A DNA stretch of 64,000 bases, from positions 248,001 through 312,000 of the forward strand of contig JAGOQM010000002.1 of NCBI GenBank assembly GCA_017991555.1, in the 5' to 3' direction. Each line of letters starts with the position of its first letter. The first letter of the stretch is position 1. Source of the stretch: Neisseriaceae bacterium (lineage in GTDB: Bacteria; Pseudomonadota; Gammaproteobacteria; Burkholderiales; Neisseriaceae). Shown in pieces: positions 9,615 through 19,488 of this stretch. A model generated the notes under the pieces. That model did not search any database and was not told the DNA's origin. It worked only from the letters and a program-made list of their open reading frames with translations. The position numbers were made by a program, and so were the translations under genes.

Positions 9615-10517
9615 CTATACTTCAACCTGCATGGCTTTGGCACTGTGCGAGGCGGGTGGTTTACCCAATGCTTGGCTAATCCATTGTGCCGTCGCCACCA
9701 GCTGCGGCAAATCCACCCCGGTGTCGATGCCCAAACCGTTCAGCAAATACACCACGTCTTCGGTGGCGACATTGCCACTGGCGCCTTTGGCATAAGGGCA
9801 ACCGCCCAAACCCGCCACCGACGCGTCAAACACCGCCACCCCCATTTGTAAGGCCGCAAAAATATTGGCAATGGCCATACCATAAGTGTTGTGAAAGTGA
9901 CCGGCCAACTGCGGCAACGGTACCCGCTTGGCAACGGCGTCAATCACCGCCATCGTGGCCAGCGGCGTGCCAACGCCAATGGTGTCACCGAGGCTGATTT
10001 CATAACAGCCTAAGTCCAACAGGCGCTGAGACACCTCAGCCACCGCTTCTGGCGCAATGTCGCCTTCGTACGGGCAGCCCAACACACAAGACACATAGCC
10101 GCGCACCTTCACGCCGTGGCTTTGCGCCGCCTTCAATACCGGTACAAAGCGCTCAATCGATTCATCGATGCTGCAATTGATGTTTTTTTGCGAAAACGAC
10201 TCCGATGCCGCGGCAAACACCGCGACCTCGCGCGCACCAGACTCATAAGCCGCTTCAAAGCCTTGCAAATTAGGCACCAATACCGGATAACCCACGCCAG
10301 CACGAGGCTTAAGGCCGGTCATGACCGCTTTGGCATCGGCCATTTGCGGCACCCACTTGGGCGACACAAACGCCGTCGCTTCAATGGTGTTTAAGCCCGC
10401 CGCACCTAGGCGCTCAATCAAGGCCAGCTTGGTGGCCGTGTCCACCTGCTGGGCCTCATTTTGCAGCCCGTCCCGCGGGCCGACCTCAACGATTTTAACT
10501 TTATTAGGCAGGTACAT
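9615..10517 (-). CDS. mvaB: Hydroxymethylglutaryl-CoA lyase
   Basis: Last step of leucine breakdown: splits 3-hydroxy-3-methylglutaryl-CoA into acetyl-CoA and acetoacetate. 300 aa (family about 300). The N-terminal [12 protein letters not shown] metal and substrate motif and the C-terminal signature [24 protein letters not shown], with the active-site cysteine, are both present. The ATG at 10517 is chosen over an upstream in-frame start at 10565 because the protein then begins right before the family core ([12 protein letters not shown]). It overlaps the end of liuD by 14 bases. Also known as liuE in some species. Confidence 0.95.
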   Translation of the reverse strand: MYLPNKVKIVEVGPRDGLQNEAQQVDTATKLALIERLGAAGLNTIEATAFVSPKWVPQMADAKAVMTGLKPRAGVGYPVLVPNLQGFEAAYESGAREVAVFAAASESFSQKNINCSIDESIERFVPVLKAAQSHGVKVRGYVSCVLGCPYEGDIAPEAVAEVSQRLLDLGCYEISLGDTIGVGTPLATMAVIDAVAKRVPLPQLAGHFHNTYGMAIANIFAALQMGVAVFDASVAGLGGCPYAKGASGNVATEDVVYLLNGLGIDTGVDLPQLVATAQWISQALGKPPASHSAKAMQVEV

Positions 10518-12531
10518 CGCTGGTTTCCTTTTCGCCTTCGGCAAACACCAATAGCTCGTCGCCATCGGCCACTTGGTCGGTCACGCCAAACAGCACGCTT
10601 TCGATGATGCCATCCGCAGGCGCGGTAATGGTGTGCTCCATTTTCATGGCTTCCAATACCATCAGGGCATCGCCTTTTTTAACCGCATCACCCGCATTCA
10701 CCCATACTTTCACCACTTGGCCCGGCATCGGCGCCGCCAGGTGATTACTGCCTGCGGCTTCTTCCGCCACAGCGCTATACGGATCAACGTAGGTAAAGGT
10801 GTAGGCATCGCCATCCACAAACACCGACAGCACGTTGCCCAATCGAATCACCCGGGCTTTTTTCTGCTGTCCGGCGATCACCGCCGTCAACGCGCCAGCG
10901 GCGTCTAAGGCGCCAGAAGCCACTACGGTTTGGCCGTTAAGCAAAAGGTCAAACTGTCCCTGCCCTTGATAATGGGCCACCACCTGCACTGGCTCACCCT
11001 GATGCAGTAAATTAAGCTTACGGCGTACGTAGCCATTGAGGCGCCAGCCGTCGGCCTGATGCCAAGGAGACTGAGCGTCGGCGCTGGCTTGTGCACGCTG
11101 CTGCCAGCCTTGCTGCTGTTGCAACAAGAGGCCTAGGCTGGCCAAGCCCAACACGGATTCTGGCACGGGGTCGCTGCTGGGCAGTAAGGCCTGTTGCTCT
11201 CGCTCAATCAGGCCGGTGTCTAAATCAGCCTGAGTGAAAGAGGCACAGCCCACTAGGCGGCGCAGAAAGGCAATGTTATTGCTCAACCCCAAAACGTTGA
11301 ACTCACCTAAGGCTCGGTGCATTCGGTTCAGCGCTTCGGCGCGGTCTTCGCCCCACACGATGAGCTTGGCGATCATGGGGTCGTAGTAAGCGCTGATCAC
11401 GTCGCCGGCTTCTACGCCGCTGTCGATGCGCACGAAGTCATTGGTTTCTGGGCGATGCATGTACACGATCTGGCCGGTTGAGGGCAAAAAGCCTTTGTCC
11501 GGATCTTCGGCGTAAATACGGGCCTCTAAAGCATGGCCGCGAATGCTGAGCTGGTCTTGTGTTTTGGGCAAGGGTTCACCAAAGGCCACCCGCAGCTGCC
11601 ACTCCACCAAGTCTTCTCCGGTAATCATTTCCGACACGGGATGTTCAACCTGTAGGCGGGTGTTCATTTCCATAAAGTAAAACTCGCCGCTTTGGTGGGC
11701 AATGAACTCCACCGTGCCCGCACCCACGTAACCCACCGCACGCGCCGCATTAATCGCGGCCTCACGCATGGCCGCTAGGTGGGCGTCGCTGACGTTGGGC
11801 GCCGGCGCTTCTTCTAACACCTTTTGGTGGCGGCGCTGTACCGAGCAGTCACGCTCAAAGAAATGCACGTAGTTGCCATGGCTGTCACCGAACACCTGCA
11901 CCTCAATGTGACGCGGGCGCGTGATGTATTTTTCCAACAGCACGTCGGCGTTGCCAAAGCTGGCCGTGGCCTCACGCTGACAGCTGGCCAAAGCGTTCAA
12001 AAACTGATCCGAAGCTTCCACCAGGCTCATGCCCTTACCGCCGCCGCCGGCACTGGCCTTAATCAATAGGGGATAACCGATGCGATCGGCTTCTTGGTGT
12101 AAAAACTGGGGGTCTTGGTTGTCGCCGTGATAGCCTGGCGTCAGCGGTACGCCCGCTTTTTCCATCAATGCTTTAGCGGTCGCTTTCAGGCCCATGGCGT
12201 TAATCGCCGCCACCGGTGGCCCAATAAACACCACATCGTTGACGCGGCAAGCTTCGGCAAAGGCTTCGTTTTCAGACAGGAAGCCATAGCCTGGGTGAAT
12301 GGCCTGAGCGCCGGTTTGTTTGGCGGCGGCAATGATCTTGTCGATCAACAAATAGCTTTCGCGCGCCGGCGCTGGGCCGATACAGATGGCTTCATCAGCC
12401 AGCTTCACGTGTTGGGCGTTGGCGTCGGCGTGTGAATACACGGCCACGGTGGCAATGCCCATTTTTTTAGCGCTACGAATCACACGGCAGGCAATCTCAC
12501 CGCGGTTGGCAATCAAAATTTTATTAAACAT
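10504..12531 (-). CDS. liuD: Methylcrotonyl-CoA carboxylase biotin-carrying alpha subunit
   Basis: Carboxylates biotin with ATP and bicarbonate for conversion of 3-methylcrotonyl-CoA to 3-methylglutaconyl-CoA. 675 aa: biotin carboxylase N-domain ([23 protein letters not shown]), ATP-grasp with GGGGKGM glycine loop near residue 165, C-domain, then a linker and a biotinyl domain whose lysine lies in EAMKMEH near residue 630. Order and partners (liuA, liuB, liuC, mvaB) identify it as the methylcrotonyl rather than the propionyl or acetyl enzyme. Confidence 0.94.
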   Translation of the reverse strand: MFNKILIANRGEIACRVIRSAKKMGIATVAVYSHADANAQHVKLADEAICIGPAPARESYLLIDKIIAAAKQTGAQAIHPGYGFLSENEAFAEACRVNDVVFIGPPVAAINAMGLKATAKALMEKAGVPLTPGYHGDNQDPQFLHQEADRIGYPLLIKASAGGGGKGMSLVEASDQFLNALASCQREATASFGNADVLLEKYITRPRHIEVQVFGDSHGNYVHFFERDCSVQRRHQKVLEEAPAPNVSDAHLAAMREAAINAARAVGYVGAGTVEFIAHQSGEFYFMEMNTRLQVEHPVSEMITGEDLVEWQLRVAFGEPLPKTQDQLSIRGHALEARIYAEDPDKGFLPSTGQIVYMHRPETNDFVRIDSGVEAGDVISAYYDPMIAKLIVWGEDRAEALNRMHRALGEFNVLGLSNNIAFLRRLVGCASFTQADLDTGLIEREQQALLPSSDPVPESVLGLASLGLLLQQQQGWQQRAQASADAQSPWHQADGWRLNGYVRRKLNLLHQGEPVQVVAHYQGQGQFDLLLNGQTVVASGALDAAGALTAVIAGQQKKARVIRLGNVLSVFVDGDAYTFTYVDPYSAVAEEAAGSNHLAAPMPGQVVKVWVNAGDAVKKGDALMVLEAMKMEHTITAPADGIIESVLFGVTDQVADGDELLVFAEGEKETSDVPA

Positions 12532-12553
12532 ACTATTCCTTTAAACGTCGGCG

Positions 12554-13342
12554 TTATTCAGCTTTCCAGATGGGTGAGCGCTTGTTTAAAAAGGCGCTGA
12601 GGCCTTCTTTCGCTTCCGCACCGGCGCGTAGGGTCGCAATGCGTTGCGCCGTATGGTCCAACAATGGCGCGTCAATGTCTTGATGGTTCACTGCAAAAAT
12701 CAGGTCTTTGGCAGCCGCTTGGGCCACCGGGCCACCGGCCAAAAGGCTGTCGCACAGCTCGGCCACGGTGGCGTCAATGACTTCGGGCGAAGCGGCCAGC
12801 TCGTGCACTAGGCCGATTTGCTGTGCCTTGGCCGCGCTGATTCGTTCTGCGGTTAAAAAGTAGCGATGAGCTTGACGCGCCCCCATGGCGCGGAGCACAT
12901 AAGGACTGATCGTGGCGGGCGTGAGGCCGAGCCTCACTTCTGAGGTGGCAAACACGGCGTTTTCAGACGCCACGCACACATCACAGGCGGCCGCCAAACC
13001 CAGCCCGCCGCCCATGGCCGCGCCTTGGACGCGGGCAATCGTGGGCTTATTCACGCGGGCAATGCTGTCTAACATTTGTGCCAGCGCTTGGGCGTCGGCT
13101 AGGTTGGTGGCCAAGTCGGCTTCACCAGCGGCCTTCATCCAGTTTAAATCGGCACCGGCAGAAAAATGCTTGCCGCGGCCGCCCAAAATCACCACCCGCG
13201 TGGCGTCATCGTGATTCAATTCGGTAAAGCATTGGTTTAACTCTGCGATCAGCGCCGCATTAAACGCATTGCCCACTTCGGGCCGGTTGAGCCACACGTG
13301 GGTGACCTGCGCCTGCCGCTCAATTTCTAAAAACTGATACAT
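12554..13342 (-). CDS. liuC: Methylglutaconyl-CoA hydratase (enoyl-CoA hydratase family)
   Basis: Hydrates 3-methylglutaconyl-CoA to HMG-CoA in leucine breakdown. 262 aa crotonase fold, with oxyanion-hole segments GKHFSAGADLNWM and GAAMGGGLGLAAACDV. The ATG at 13342 is preceded by AGGAG at 7 nt; an upstream in-frame extension to 13402 would overlap liuB and is rejected. It lies between the carboxylase beta and alpha genes, the usual liu order. Assignment to the specific hydratase is by context. Confidence 0.92.
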   Translation of the reverse strand: MYQFLEIERQAQVTHVWLNRPEVGNAFNAALIAELNQCFTELNHDDATRVVILGGRGKHFSAGADLNWMKAAGEADLATNLADAQALAQMLDSIARVNKPTIARVQGAAMGGGLGLAAACDVCVASENAVFATSEVRLGLTPATISPYVLRAMGARQAHRYFLTAERISAAKAQQIGLVHELAASPEVIDATVAELCDSLLAGGPVAQAAAKDLIFAVNHQDIDAPLLDHTAQRIATLRAGAEAKEGLSAFLNKRSPIWKAE

Positions 13343-13358
13343 ATTGGGCTCCTTCGCC

Positions 13359-14966
13359 TTACATCCGGAACACACCGAATTGAGTGGCTTCGGCTGGGGC
13401 ATTAAGGGCCGCCGACACGCTTAGGCCCAGAACGCGACGGGTTTGGGCCGGGTCAATCACCCCGTCATCCCACAGCCGCGCAGAGGCATAGAAGGGATGG
13501 CCCTGATGCTCATACTGATCGCGAATCGGTTGCTTGAAATCCTGCTCTTCTGCATCGCTCCAGCTGCCGCCCTTTTTCTCCACCGCGTCGCGTTTCAGCG
13601 TGGTCAACACACTGGCCGCCTGTTCGCCGCCCATCACGCTGATGCGTGAATTAGGCCAGGTCCACAAGAACCTTGGTGAGTAAGCGCGACCACACATGCC
13701 ATAGTTACCCGCACCAAAAGAGCCGCCAATGATCAAGGTAAACTTCGGCACCTTAGCCGTGGCCACCGCCATCACCAGCTTAGCACCGTTTTTGGCAATG
13801 CCTTCGTTTTCATACTTGCGGCCCACCATAAAGCCGGTGATGTTTTGCAAGAAAATCAACGGAATGCCGCGCTGACAGCACAGCTCGATGAAGTGAGTGC
13901 CTTTTTGCGCCGACTCTGAAAACAGGATGCCATTGTTGGCAATAATCCCAACAGGATGGCCGTACAAGCGGGCAAAGCCGGTCACCAAGGTGGTCCCAAA
14001 GCGTGCCTTGAATTCATCAAATTCAGAACCGTCCACGATGCGGGCAATGATTTCACGAACGTCGTAAGGCTTACGGGTATCGCTCGGCACCACGCCATAC
14101 AGCTCTTCAGCCGGATACAAAGGCTCGCGCGTGGCCTGTAGCTCCAGCTCATGAGTCTTGCGGTGGTTTAAGTTGGCCACAATGTTACGCGCCAGGCCCA
14201 AAGCATGGTGGTCGTTTTCGGCCAAGTAGTCGGCCACGCCCGACACCCGAGTGTGTACGTCGCCACCGCCCAAATCTTCGGTGCTGACCACTTCGCCCGT
14301 CGCCGCCTTCACCAGCGGTGGGCCGCCCAAGAAAATGGTGCCTTGGTTGCGCACAATGATGGTTTCGTCCGACATGGCGGGCACATAGGCGCCACCGGCG
14401 GTACAGCTGCCCATCACCACCGCAATTTGCGGAATGCCCTTGGCCGACATTTGCGCCTGATTGTAGAAAATACGGCCAAAGTGGTCCCTGTCGGGAAACA
14501 CTTCATCCTGTAGCGGCAAATAGGCGCCGCCAGAATCGACTAGGTAAATACAGGGTAAATGGTTTTGCTCGGCAATCTCTTGCGCGCGCAGGTGCTTTTT
14601 CACCGTCATCGGGTAATAAGTACCGCCCTTAACGGTCGCGTCATTGGCGACAATCATGCATTGACGGCCATGAATTTGACCGATGCCGGTGACCACGCCC
14701 GCGGCTGGTACTTCATTGCCATACATGTCCCAAGCGGCCAATTGGCCAACCTCTAAAAAGTTACTGCCTTCGTCTAACAGCACATCAATGCGTTCGCGCA
14801 CCAACAGCTTACCTCGGCCTTCGTGACGGGCACTGGCCACTTCGCCGCCGCCCTGTTGCACCTTATGGGCCACCTTATTTAAGCTTAACAACGCCGCCTG
14901 CATGGCTTCGGCATTGGCACGAAACTCTTCGCTACGGGGGTTAATAGTGGATTTCAATTGATTCAT
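13359..14966 (-). CDS. liuB: Methylcrotonyl-CoA carboxylase beta (carboxyltransferase) subunit
   Basis: Transfers CO2 from biotin to 3-methylcrotonyl-CoA. 535 aa, the normal length, with both carboxyltransferase halves: an N-terminal acyl-CoA-binding part ([24 protein letters not shown]) and a C-terminal biotin-binding part ([19 protein letters not shown]). The YLPLQ and HFGRIFYN segments are typical of MCC beta compared with PCC beta. Works with liuD in an alpha6beta6 enzyme. Confidence 0.95.
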   Translation of the reverse strand: MNQLKSTINPRSEEFRANAEAMQAALLSLNKVAHKVQQGGGEVASARHEGRGKLLVRERIDVLLDEGSNFLEVGQLAAWDMYGNEVPAAGVVTGIGQIHGRQCMIVANDATVKGGTYYPMTVKKHLRAQEIAEQNHLPCIYLVDSGGAYLPLQDEVFPDRDHFGRIFYNQAQMSAKGIPQIAVVMGSCTAGGAYVPAMSDETIIVRNQGTIFLGGPPLVKAATGEVVSTEDLGGGDVHTRVSGVADYLAENDHHALGLARNIVANLNHRKTHELELQATREPLYPAEELYGVVPSDTRKPYDVREIIARIVDGSEFDEFKARFGTTLVTGFARLYGHPVGIIANNGILFSESAQKGTHFIELCCQRGIPLIFLQNITGFMVGRKYENEGIAKNGAKLVMAVATAKVPKFTLIIGGSFGAGNYGMCGRAYSPRFLWTWPNSRISVMGGEQAASVLTTLKRDAVEKKGGSWSDAEEQDFKQPIRDQYEHQGHPFYASARLWDDGVIDPAQTRRVLGLSVSAALNAPAEATQFGVFRM

Positions 14967-14996
14967 GACTGACCTCGTTAAAAATTAAATACAGGC

Positions 14997-16169
14997 TTAA
15001 GCCGTTTCGTTAAATAGCTCTCGGCCAATCAACATTCTGCGAATTTCAGAAGTGCCCGCACCAATCTCATACAGCTTGGCATCGCGCCACAAGCGCCCTA
15101 CCGAATACTCATTAATGTAGCCATTGCCACCCAAAGACTGAATGGCTTCGCCCGCCATCCAGGTCGCTTTTTCGGCCGAATACAAAATGGCGCTGGCGGC
15201 ATCCTTACGGAAGCTACGGGCGTGGTCAGCCTGATCGCAAGCGCGGCCCACGGCGTACACCAAAGCCTTAGACGCCAACCACGTGCTGTACATGTCGGCC
15301 AGCTTACCCTGCATTAATTGGAATTCACCAATGGCCTGGCCAAACTGCTTACGGTCGTGTAAATACGGCACCACCACATCCATACAGGCCGCCATAATGC
15401 CCAAAGGCCCACCGCTCAACACCGCACGCTCATAGTCCAAGCCACTCATCAACACGCGGGTCCCGCCGCCGACGGTGCCCAGCACGTTCTCAACCGGTAC
15501 TTCACAGTCATCAAAGAATAAAGGGTAGGTGTTCGAACCGCGCATGCCCAGCTTGTCTAGGTGTTTGCCAAAGCTAAAGCCTTTAAAGTTTTTTTCTACA
15601 ATAAATGCCGTCATGCCCTTAGCACCGGCCTGTGGGTCGGTCTTGGCATACACGATCAACACGTCGGCATCGCCGCCGTTGGTAATCCACATTTTCGAGC
15701 CATTCAGCACATACACGTCGCCTTTTTTATCCGCGCGTAGCTGCATGCTCACCACGTCTGAACCCGCATTCGGCTCTGACATCGCTAAGGCACCGACGTG
15801 TTCGCCCGACACCAACTTAGGTAAATACTTGGCTTTTTGCTCGGCATTGCCGTTGCGGTTAAGCTGGTTCACACACAGGTTAGAGTGCGCCCCGTAAGAC
15901 AGGCCCACCGAAGCGGAAGCCCGAGAGATTTCTTCCATCGCCACAACGTGGGCCAAATAGCCCATGTCGCTGCCACCGTATTCTTCACTCACGGTCATGC
16001 CCAATAGGCCAAGGTCGCCCATTTTTTGCCATAGGTCGGCAGGAAACTCATTGTCGTGATCAATTTGAGCCGCCCGCGGCGCGATTTCATTGGCGCTGAA
16101 ACTCATGACGGTTTCGCGCAGCATGGTGGTGGTTTCGTCCATACCAAAATCTAATGTTTGCAATATCAT
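14997..16169 (-). CDS. liuA: Isovaleryl-CoA dehydrogenase
   Basis: FAD flavoprotein that oxidises isovaleryl-CoA to 3-methylcrotonyl-CoA and gives electrons to ETF. 390 aa with the acyl-CoA dehydrogenase motifs ([29 protein letters not shown]). The segment [16 protein letters not shown], around the position of the isovaleryl enzyme's catalytic glutamate, supports this subtype. The start at 16169 follows GGAG at 7 nt; an in-frame ATG at 16202 is rejected. First gene of the liu operon, divergent from a TetR regulator. Confidence 0.94.
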   Translation of the reverse strand: MILQTLDFGMDETTTMLRETVMSFSANEIAPRAAQIDHDNEFPADLWQKMGDLGLLGMTVSEEYGGSDMGYLAHVVAMEEISRASASVGLSYGAHSNLCVNQLNRNGNAEQKAKYLPKLVSGEHVGALAMSEPNAGSDVVSMQLRADKKGDVYVLNGSKMWITNGGDADVLIVYAKTDPQAGAKGMTAFIVEKNFKGFSFGKHLDKLGMRGSNTYPLFFDDCEVPVENVLGTVGGGTRVLMSGLDYERAVLSGGPLGIMAACMDVVVPYLHDRKQFGQAIGEFQLMQGKLADMYSTWLASKALVYAVGRACDQADHARSFRKDAASAILYSAEKATWMAGEAIQSLGGNGYINEYSVGRLWRDAKLYEIGAGTSEIRRMLIGRELFNETA

Positions 16170-16261
16170 GGTGCTTCTCCTTTGTCTTTTTTGTCTGGCC
16201 ATTGTGGCATTGGTGTGAAATGGAACCCTGCCAATACACCGACGCCCTATCCGTTTTCATT

Positions 16262-16290
16262 ACTATACATGGGTCAATCAAAAAAATGAA
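16262..16290 (-). promoter_or_regulatory. Predicted promoter of the liu operon
   Basis: On the minus strand, TTCATT (16290-16285) and TATAGT (16267-16262) are separated by 17 bases, a fair sigma-70 match. It lies about 95 bases upstream of liuA. The -35 box overlaps the inverted repeat at 16286-16301. Confidence 0.5.
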
Positions 16291-16301
16291 TATCAATTCA
16301 T
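16286..16301. promoter_or_regulatory. Candidate TetR operator in the liu/tetR intergenic region
   Basis: Perfect inverted repeat ATGAAT-ATCA-ATTCAT covering the -35 box of the predicted liu promoter. A neighbouring imperfect copy of similar composition lies at 16303-16318. Position fits repression by the divergent TetR protein; binding is not shown. Confidence 0.45.
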
Positions 16302-16346
16302 AATTTGATTTCAATTTATTTAATGTACTAAATTTAACGTTTAAAC

Positions 16347-16352
16347 TATAAT
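16347..16352 (+). promoter_or_regulatory. Consensus -10 box 6 bases before the tetR start codon
   Basis: A perfect TATAAT at 16347-16352 ends 6 bases before the ATG at 16359. Transcription would begin at or next to the start codon, giving a leaderless or nearly leaderless mRNA. No good -35 is seen and no ribosome site fits between. Confidence 0.45.
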
Positions 16353-16358
16353 GCCCTC

Positions 16359-16982
16359 ATGACAGAAAAACGCACCTCAACCTACAAACGATCCTCTATG
16401 ATGGAAGCCCGACTGGCCCAAAATAGAAAGATCATTTTCCAGGCCGCCCGCCGCATCATTGCCAAAGGCGGTTTTAAAGACGTGCAGGTTGCCGGGATTG
16501 CCCGCGAAGCCGGCGTATCGACAGGCTTGATTTACCGCTACTTCTCATCCAAAGACCAGCTGCTGGTTGAAATTTTGACCGATGCGGTGCTGCTGGAAAT
16601 CGACATTCTCGACGACATCGCCGCTCAGCCCCTGCCCGCCCGCGACTGCTTGCGCGCCGCCATCGTGTCGTTTACCAGCCGCGCCCTAGCCGGCTCGCGC
16701 CTGGCCTATGCCTTCATCGCCGAGCCGCTAGACAGCGCCGCGGTCGAAACCGAACGAATGCGCTGCCACTTATTATTTGGCAACGTATTTAAGAACATTT
16801 TGCAGCGGGGCATTAAAGAAGGTGACTTTCGCGCCGTAGACGTCGACGCCAGTGCCGCCTGTATTGTCGGCTCGATGACGCAAGCCTTGATCATGCCGAT
16901 CAGTAACCCAGAGGCCCACCCTGTAGACAAAACTCAGCTCATCGACGCCATTGCCGACTTCTGCGTACAGGCCGTTGCCTAG
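16359..16982 (+). CDS. TetR-family regulator, probable controller of the liu operon
   Basis: 207 aa. The N-terminal helix-turn-helix covers about residues 22-68 (GGFKDVQVAGIAREAGVSTGLIYRYFSSKDQLL) and is followed by an all-helical ligand domain. Divergent transcription from liuA and the candidate operator between them suggest it represses leucine catabolism and itself. In betaproteobacteria a TetR regulator called LiuQ has been predicted for this pathway; this gene may be its counterpart (inference). The mRNA may be leaderless, see the -10 box just before its ATG. Confidence 0.85.
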   Translation: MTEKRTSTYKRSSMMEARLAQNRKIIFQAARRIIAKGGFKDVQVAGIAREAGVSTGLIYRYFSSKDQLLVEILTDAVLLEIDILDDIAAQPLPARDCLRAAIVSFTSRALAGSRLAYAFIAEPLDSAAVETERMRCHLLFGNVFKNILQRGIKEGDFRAVDVDASAACIVGSMTQALIMPISNPEAHPVDKTQLIDAIADFCVQAVA

Positions 16983-17053
16983 AAAAAAGTCGTCATAATC
17001 AGACACCCATAACGGGTAAATGACCCGTTCAGGCTTTATTTAACCAAATAGTC

Positions 17054-17082
17054 TTGACAACATAAGGCAAACCCCTTATTAT
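17054..17082 (+). promoter_or_regulatory. Sigma-70 promoter of the initiator tRNA
   Basis: TTGACA (17054-17059), 17-base spacer, TATTAT (17077-17082). This is close to consensus. The expected transcript starts near 17089, leaving a leader of about 148 bases to be removed before the mature tRNA. Confidence 0.75.
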
Positions 17083-17236
17083 GCACGTCTTGGCAGTCAA
17101 CCAGCGCAACCACCCCACAAGGACAGGTTGTGATTCCGTTAAACCACAACGGCGGTGACCGCAAAAGAAAAGCAACACACCATTACCAAAAAATAAATAA
17201 AGTTTGAGCTTTTAGACTCGGACTTAACGTAACAGA

Positions 17237-17313
<77 letters not shown>

Positions 17314-17340
17314 ACAAGGTCATGACGTTAATGACCACAA

Positions 17341-17368
17341 AAAATACCCTCTTCAGAGGGTATTTTTT
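17341..17368 (+). terminator. Terminator after tRNA-fMet
   Basis: 11-bp stem AAAATACCCTC / GAGGGTATTTT with a TTCA tetraloop and a T run, 28 bases after the tRNA. Confidence 0.85.
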
Positions 17369-17502
17369 CGTCTGGACCCATTCAACCAGATCAATAAGAT
17401 CCGAAATAGCACACGGCCCAGCAACGGACTCTGCCGTGGCATCACTCGACTGACGGTTCACCACGAAGACATCTGCACTGTCGCGATCCAAATAGCATCC
17501 TT

Positions 17503-17532
17503 GGTGGATAGGCTTCGCTTTATCCACCTACG
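17503..17532 (-). repeat. Short palindromic dispersed repeat, copy 1
   Basis: Inverted repeat GGTGGATA / TATCCACC around GGCTTCGCTT. Read on the minus strand it aligns closely with the element starting at 20747 (shared outline CGTAGG-GTGG-AAGCG-AGCC-CCAC). Sequences of this outline recur in many proteobacterial genomes. Confidence 0.6.
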
Positions 17533-17550
17533 CAAGATGACCGTACACAT

Positions 17551-17585
17551 AAAAAAACAGCCCTATATAACCATAGGGCTGTTTT
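17551..17585 (-). terminator. Terminator of the S24 repressor gene
   Basis: 13-bp stem AAAACAGCCCTAT / ATAGGGCTGTTTT with a 6-nt loop. On the minus strand it ends in seven T residues, just after the repressor stop. Confidence 0.85.
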
Positions 17586-17588
17586 AAC

Positions 17589-18263
17589 TTAGTTTAGTTT
17601 GCCTTGCCGTGAATGACACAGGCCAATGATTTCTACCGACTGGTCTTCAAACACCTCTGGCTGTAGCACTTCTTGCGGATAAATGGGGTTGTCCGAGATC
17701 ACCCGGATCGAGCCATCAAGCAACCACTGCAAGCGCTTCACCCGCAGGGCATCGCCCACGCGCAACAAAAACACGCCGTCGCCTTTTTTCTGGGCCATGT
17801 TCACCAATACCGCATCGCCGGTGTTTAAAGTGGGCGACATGCTCTCGCCGGCGATGGTGATCACCGCCAGATCTTTCGGGTACAAACCTTCATCGCGAAT
17901 CCAGCTGCCCAAATAATGCAGCTTATCCACGATTTGCTCTTCGCTAAAAAAGCTGCCGTAGCCGGCACTGGCCGCCACATCGTACATCGGCACGCTGACG
18001 TAATCAGCATCGTCGTTTGCCGCCAGCGCCACGTTGGTGGTGCCCTCATGCCCAAATAAAATCCAATCTAGGCTGACTTGGCGATCTGTCGCAATTTGCA
18101 TACACTTTTCTAAAGGAATGACGTTACGGGTCTTCCAAGAGTAAACCGTTTGCCGGTTAACCCCCAACACAGCGGCTAAGTCGCTGTCTTTATTGACCTC
18201 GTACAAAGACTTCACTCTGGCCACAATGGCGGCAAAATCAGCTTCTTTGTCCATAATTTGCAT
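17589..18263 (-). CDS. LexA/CI-like repressor with S24 peptidase domain
   Basis: About 224 aa. An N-terminal helix-turn-helix of the phage CI type lies around residues 15-60 (DLAAVLGVNRQTVYSWKTRN). The C-terminal S24 domain carries the catalytic serine in GESMSPTL and the lysine in LRVKRL. Such proteins repress genes until RecA-assisted self-cleavage. A TTG at 18275 and ATGs at 18263 and 18254 are in frame with no strong ribosome site; 18263 is a compromise. Divergent from the small gene at 18425 with an operator-like palindrome between. No phage genes are visible, so it may be a domesticated repressor. Confidence 0.85.
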   Translation of the reverse strand: MQIMDKEADFAAIVARVKSLYEVNKDSDLAAVLGVNRQTVYSWKTRNVIPLEKCMQIATDRQVSLDWILFGHEGTTNVALAANDDADYVSVPMYDVAASAGYGSFFSEEQIVDKLHYLGSWIRDEGLYPKDLAVITIAGESMSPTLNTGDAVLVNMAQKKGDGVFLLRVGDALRVKRLQWLLDGSIRVISDNPIYPQEVLQPEVFEDQSVEIIGLCHSRQGKLN

Positions 18264-18304
18264 ACTTTCGATCAATAATTTGAAATTAGGCCTTACATGT
18301 ACGC

Positions 18305-18368
18305 ATATTTTGTACTAATATGGTCATGTCCAACATTTGTTGACACATAGTAACATTTTTTTTAGAAA
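18305..18368. promoter_or_regulatory. Divergent promoters with shared palindrome CAACATTTGTTG
   Basis: Plus: TTGACA (18340-18345), 17-base spacer, TAGAAA (18363-18368), toward the small gene. Minus: TTGGAC (18333-18328), 17 bases, AAATAT (18310-18305), toward the repressor. The palindrome CAACA-TT-TGTTG (18331-18342) overlaps both -35 boxes, a layout typical of a repressor that controls itself and a divergent target. Confidence 0.5.
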
Positions 18369-18424
18369 TGATACAGATTGATGACTTATTTCTTCACCAT
18401 CTGTTTACGACGAAGGAAGCAACC

Positions 18425-18700
18425 ATGACCACCCTCACACAACACCGCCACACTCAGGTTAAAGACTTATTGAGCAGCCACAAAAAAGCACCGAGCGGCT
18501 GGGGCAAACTATGGGGCAGCGTGACCAGATTAAAAATAAAAAGCATCGATCAGCGCATGGCCGCCATTGACCAAGCCCTGGCATGGGAATTAAAACAGGG
18601 GGTGTCGTTTGCACGCCGCCTGGCCTTGAGCAATCAGGTGACGGCCGCGAAGAAAAAACTACAGCAACAAAAAGATCGCCTTAGCCGCTCTTTACACTAG
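18425..18700 (+). CDS. Small basic protein, unknown, divergent from the S24 repressor
   Basis: 91 aa, rich in Lys, Arg and Gln, with a likely C-terminal helix or coiled coil (AAKKKLQQQKDRLSRS). I do not recognise the family. The ATG at 18425 is preceded by AAGGA at about 8 nt; an in-frame start at 18368 would fall on the predicted -10 and is rejected. Its stop overlaps the convergent flavin reductase stop by 4 bases. It is the likely target of the adjacent repressor. Confidence 0.65.
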   Translation: MTTLTQHRHTQVKDLLSSHKKAPSGWGKLWGSVTRLKIKSIDQRMAAIDQALAWELKQGVSFARRLALSNQVTAAKKKLQQQKDRLSRSLH

Positions 18701-19335
18701 ACCGAATCGCCGCCATTGGCTACATACATCGGCGTAATGCCAGAAAAACGATCGGCCACGCTGGCCAATGGCGCCAGCGCCGCCACGTCGATCTTGTGGT
18801 TGCCCGCGTACACGGCCTCTTCTACCCTGACGTTGACCACTCGGCCTAAAATCACATGGTCGGTGCCCACGTTGATGATTTGATCCAACACCATTTCAAA
18901 CGCCACCGGCGCTTCTTGCACGCTCGGCACCCCAACTTGCCGTGACGGTTCTGGCGTAAGCCCCGCCAGCACAAACTCATCCACTTCCGCCGCCACCGAG
19001 GCACCGCTAGTGGCCAAGGCGCTCACCAACGACGCGCCCGCAATATTGATCACATATTCTTTGGTTGCGCGAATATTCGCCAACGTGTCTTTGACCGTGC
19101 CCGTACGCGCTTCCACGCCTGGACCGATGGACACCATCAGCGTGGGCGGATTGCGCGAAGCCACGGTAAAAAAGCTAAACGGCGCCAGGTTCAAGACGCC
19201 AGTGGCGCTAACGCTGGACACCCAGGCAATGGGCCTTGGCGTCACTGCGCCCACCATCAACTTATAAATGGCATGGGGATCGGCTTCACTGACTAAGAAA
19301 CTGTGGGCATCAGGGCTAGGCATAACGACTTTCAA
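18697..19335 (-). CDS. Flavin reductase-like FMN-binding protein
   Basis: 212 aa (or 208 from the Met at residue 5), split-barrel flavin-reductase fold of the DIM6/NTAB type. Visible family features are MVGAVTPRPIAWVSSVSATGVLNLAPFSFF near residues 27-56 and the NIAG segment. Substrate is unknown; members bind FMN and may serve a monooxygenase or a repair process. It stands alone, convergent with the small basic gene. Confidence 0.85.
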   Translation of the reverse strand: MKVVMPSPDAHSFLVSEADPHAIYKLMVGAVTPRPIAWVSSVSATGVLNLAPFSFFTVASRNPPTLMVSIGPGVEARTGTVKDTLANIRATKEYVINIAGASLVSALATSGASVAAEVDEFVLAGLTPEPSRQVGVPSVQEAPVAFEMVLDQIINVGTDHVILGRVVNVRVEEAVYAGNHKIDVAALAPLASVADRFSGITPMYVANGGDSV

Positions 19336-19488
19336 AAATAAATAAACAGCACACTAGGCTAACTCAAGCCCAAACAGAAAACAAGCTTCAACACCGCTGC
19401 CGTACCGCAACCCCCGTCCCCTTTCCCACCCACCTATTGTGCTAAGATTGTCCTCACACAGTCGATGTTGTTTCTTAAAGGAGCCCGC

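Noticed and set aside
17589..18700. Prophage or integrated element next to the tRNA-fMet gene
   Set aside because: Only a repressor and one small gene are present; no integrase, attachment duplication of the tRNA 3' end or structural genes were found.
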